Positions 63,254 through 64,000 of a stretch of 64,000 nt of DNA are shown piece by piece. Origin of the DNA: Paracoccus limosus (GTDB lineage Bacteria > Pseudomonadota > Alphaproteobacteria > Rhodobacterales > Rhodobacteraceae); NCBI RefSeq assembly GCF_009711185.1, contig NZ_WMIF01000011.1, positions 56,658 to 120,657 of the forward strand, in the 5' to 3' direction. The notes beneath the pieces were generated by a model that searched no databases, was not told the origin of the DNA, and saw only the letters and a list, made by a program, of their open reading frames with translations. The position numbers and the translations under genes are program-made. Positions within the stretch are counted from its first letter, which is position 1. Every line of letters starts with the position of its first letter.

Positions 63254-63471
63254 CAGACGACGAATGCATTGTTGATGATCTTCTGAGATATGGCAGGCTT
63301 GCGGACGGTATGAGGCCCATGTTGGACCATATCGTCGAGCTGAATGACGACTTGGTCAATGGGCGCTATCCGTCGTGCGTATTGAAGACCGCAACCAGAG
63401 CGAGAGAGGCACTCGACGCCATCATCACTGATGCCATCCGGTCGCAATCTGATTTCAGGAGAGGGTCATGA
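63250..63471 (+). CDS. Small protein, unknown (element)
   Basis: 73 aa with GGAGGTCGGCC before the ATG, overlapping the previous stop. It contains DDLLRYGRLADGMRPMLDHI and AREALDAIITDAIRSQSDF, mostly helical. No family recognised. Its stop overlaps the start of a 23-codon ORF. Confidence 0.55.
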   Translation: MTDDECIVDDLLRYGRLADGMRPMLDHIVELNDDLVNGRYPSCVLKTATRAREALDAIITDAIRSQSDFRRGS

Positions 63472-63539
63472 GCCTGTCGAAATCCGGAAGACCGTTCTTG
63501 GACCCGGACACCTGCATGCTGGTCCGCTACTATGACTGA
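63468..63539 (+). CDS. 23-codon overlapping ORF
   Basis: Begins at an ATG overlapping the previous stop (AGGAGAGG upstream) and ends 5 bp inside the next gene. The product is MSLSKSGRPFLDPDTCMLVR then YYD. It may be a real tiny protein or mainly a device for translational coupling of the next gene, which has no ribosome site of its own. Confidence 0.4.
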   Translation: MSLSKSGRPFLDPDTCMLVRYYD

Positions 63540-63864
63540 CACATACTACGATCGCTTTATGGATGCCGTATCCTCCGAGTTCGAGCAGCACTTGCAGCGG
63601 CTGTTCCCGGACGACTACGGCTTACAGCGGATCGCGTGGGACGCGTGGGACGACTTCCGGCGCGCCAAGGAATACGACGGCCCCGTGGTCCTCGGTGAGG
63701 TTGAAATGACGAAACGCCACGAAGACGCTCCCAAGCAAACGCGACCGCTTTTCGCACCCGAAGCATACTTGTATTATGGCCACATCCCGGACGAGGTCAT
63801 CGCAAACGGCGTGGTGTGCGAGAGCCTGGACGAGAGCAGGTCCGATGGCGAAGAATCTTCCTGA
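63532..63864 (+). CDS. Small protein, unknown (element)
   Basis: 110 aa starting inside the 23-codon ORF, so probably translated by coupling. SSEFEQHLQRLFPDDYGLQR and IAWDAWDDFRRAKEYDG are helical and aromatic; the end is Ser/Glu-rich. No family recognised. Confidence 0.55.
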   Translation: MTDTYYDRFMDAVSSEFEQHLQRLFPDDYGLQRIAWDAWDDFRRAKEYDGPVVLGEVEMTKRHEDAPKQTRPLFAPEAYLYYGHIPDEVIANGVVCESLDESRSDGEESS

Positions 63865-63910
63865 TCGCATAGGCGTAAGCGCGACGCTGATCCCCTCCTG
63901 CCGCTGGTGA
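63845..63910 (+). CDS. Possible 21-codon ORF overlapping the previous gene
   Basis: ATG at 63845 with AGCAGG upstream, product MAKNLPDRIGVSATLIPSCR plus W. The overlap with the preceding stop and the position in a run of coupled small genes are the only support. Confidence 0.25.
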   Translation: MAKNLPDRIGVSATLIPSCRW

Positions 63911-63956
63911 TCTGAACGGGCCAATCTCCGTGCGCATGAACGTCGGAGGTGTTGGC

Positions 63957-64000
63957 TTGGAACGAGACGGCAAAATGGGCGGCCATTTGGACGGCTTCTC
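63957..64000 (+). CDS. Start of a gene cut by the window edge
   Basis: A TTG at 63957 with GGAGG 7 bp upstream opens LERDGKMGGHLDGF, running off the edge; an in-frame ATG at 63936 is the other choice. Too short to identify. Confidence 0.3.
   Translation, partial: MERDGKMGGHLDGF

Overview
The window looks like a piece of a Rhodobacterales chromosome, most likely Paracoccus or a close relative, with the start of an integrated element at its right end. The basis is high G+C coding sequence with strong G/C third-position bias, many 4-bp ATGA/GTGA overlaps, typical alphaproteobacterial gene groups (folB-folP, glyQ-small ORF-glyS, yfgM-bamB-der, soxBDAG sarcosine oxidase, ccmI-ruvX) and a tRNA-Gly(TCC). 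The species is an inference.

Region 1-55,830 is chromosomal and mostly housekeeping. Left to right: folate synthesis (folP start, folB), a cell-wall hydrolase, a PPDK-like protein, glycyl-tRNA synthetase (glyQ, small ORF, glyS), a SPOR/peptidoglycan-binding-like protein, trkH, tRNA-Gly, an XpaC-like protein, truA, two polysaccharide genes (epimerase, ExoY-type transferase), uspA, a CPBP protease, nfuA-tsaB-rimI, a BMP-type nucleoside ABC transporter with purine nucleoside phosphorylase, mnmH, an L,D-transpeptidase, a GDSL esterase, rpmB, meaB, a small thioredoxin, serS, der-bamB-yfgM, rarD, sodB, the sarcosine oxidase operon with two extra small genes in it, ccmI-ruvX, a phytase-like esterase, cbpM-cbpA, mogA, argG, ilvA, a divergent Hpt / PP2C response-regulator pair, and a NUDIX hydrolase. 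Six copies of an unnamed palindromic intergenic repeat with a conserved tail (GATATTTGGGCACGAAAGAA) punctuate this region. A perfect 120-bp (CCACG)24 array lies between the PP2C and NUDIX genes.

Region 55,830-64,000 is foreign-looking: lower and uneven G+C, different codon use, short ORFs with strong Shine-Dalgarno sites. It begins at a 24-bp copy of a tRNA-Leu 3' end that still has a strong terminator behind it, which is the expected scar of integration into a tRNA gene. Leftward genes are two coupled paralogous zinc-ribbon/HNH-like genes and a CI-like HTH regulator with a clear sigma70-type promoter. Rightward genes are a VapE-type (DUF/VirE) P-loop replication protein, a short N6-methylase-like protein lacking a visible NPP[YF] motif, and a run of very small proteins. 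Between the two arms is a 490-bp AT-rich stretch with repeated and inverted GTGATTC motifs and a DnaA-box-like site, a candidate origin. One reading frame in the rightward arm (62,183-62,641) is open for 152 codons except for a single in-frame amber codon.

No integrase, structural or packaging gene is in the window, so whether the element is a prophage, a phage satellite or another integrative element cannot be decided here. The element, its twin HNH genes, the amber-interrupted frame, the intergenic repeat family and the pentanucleotide array are the items most worth following up.
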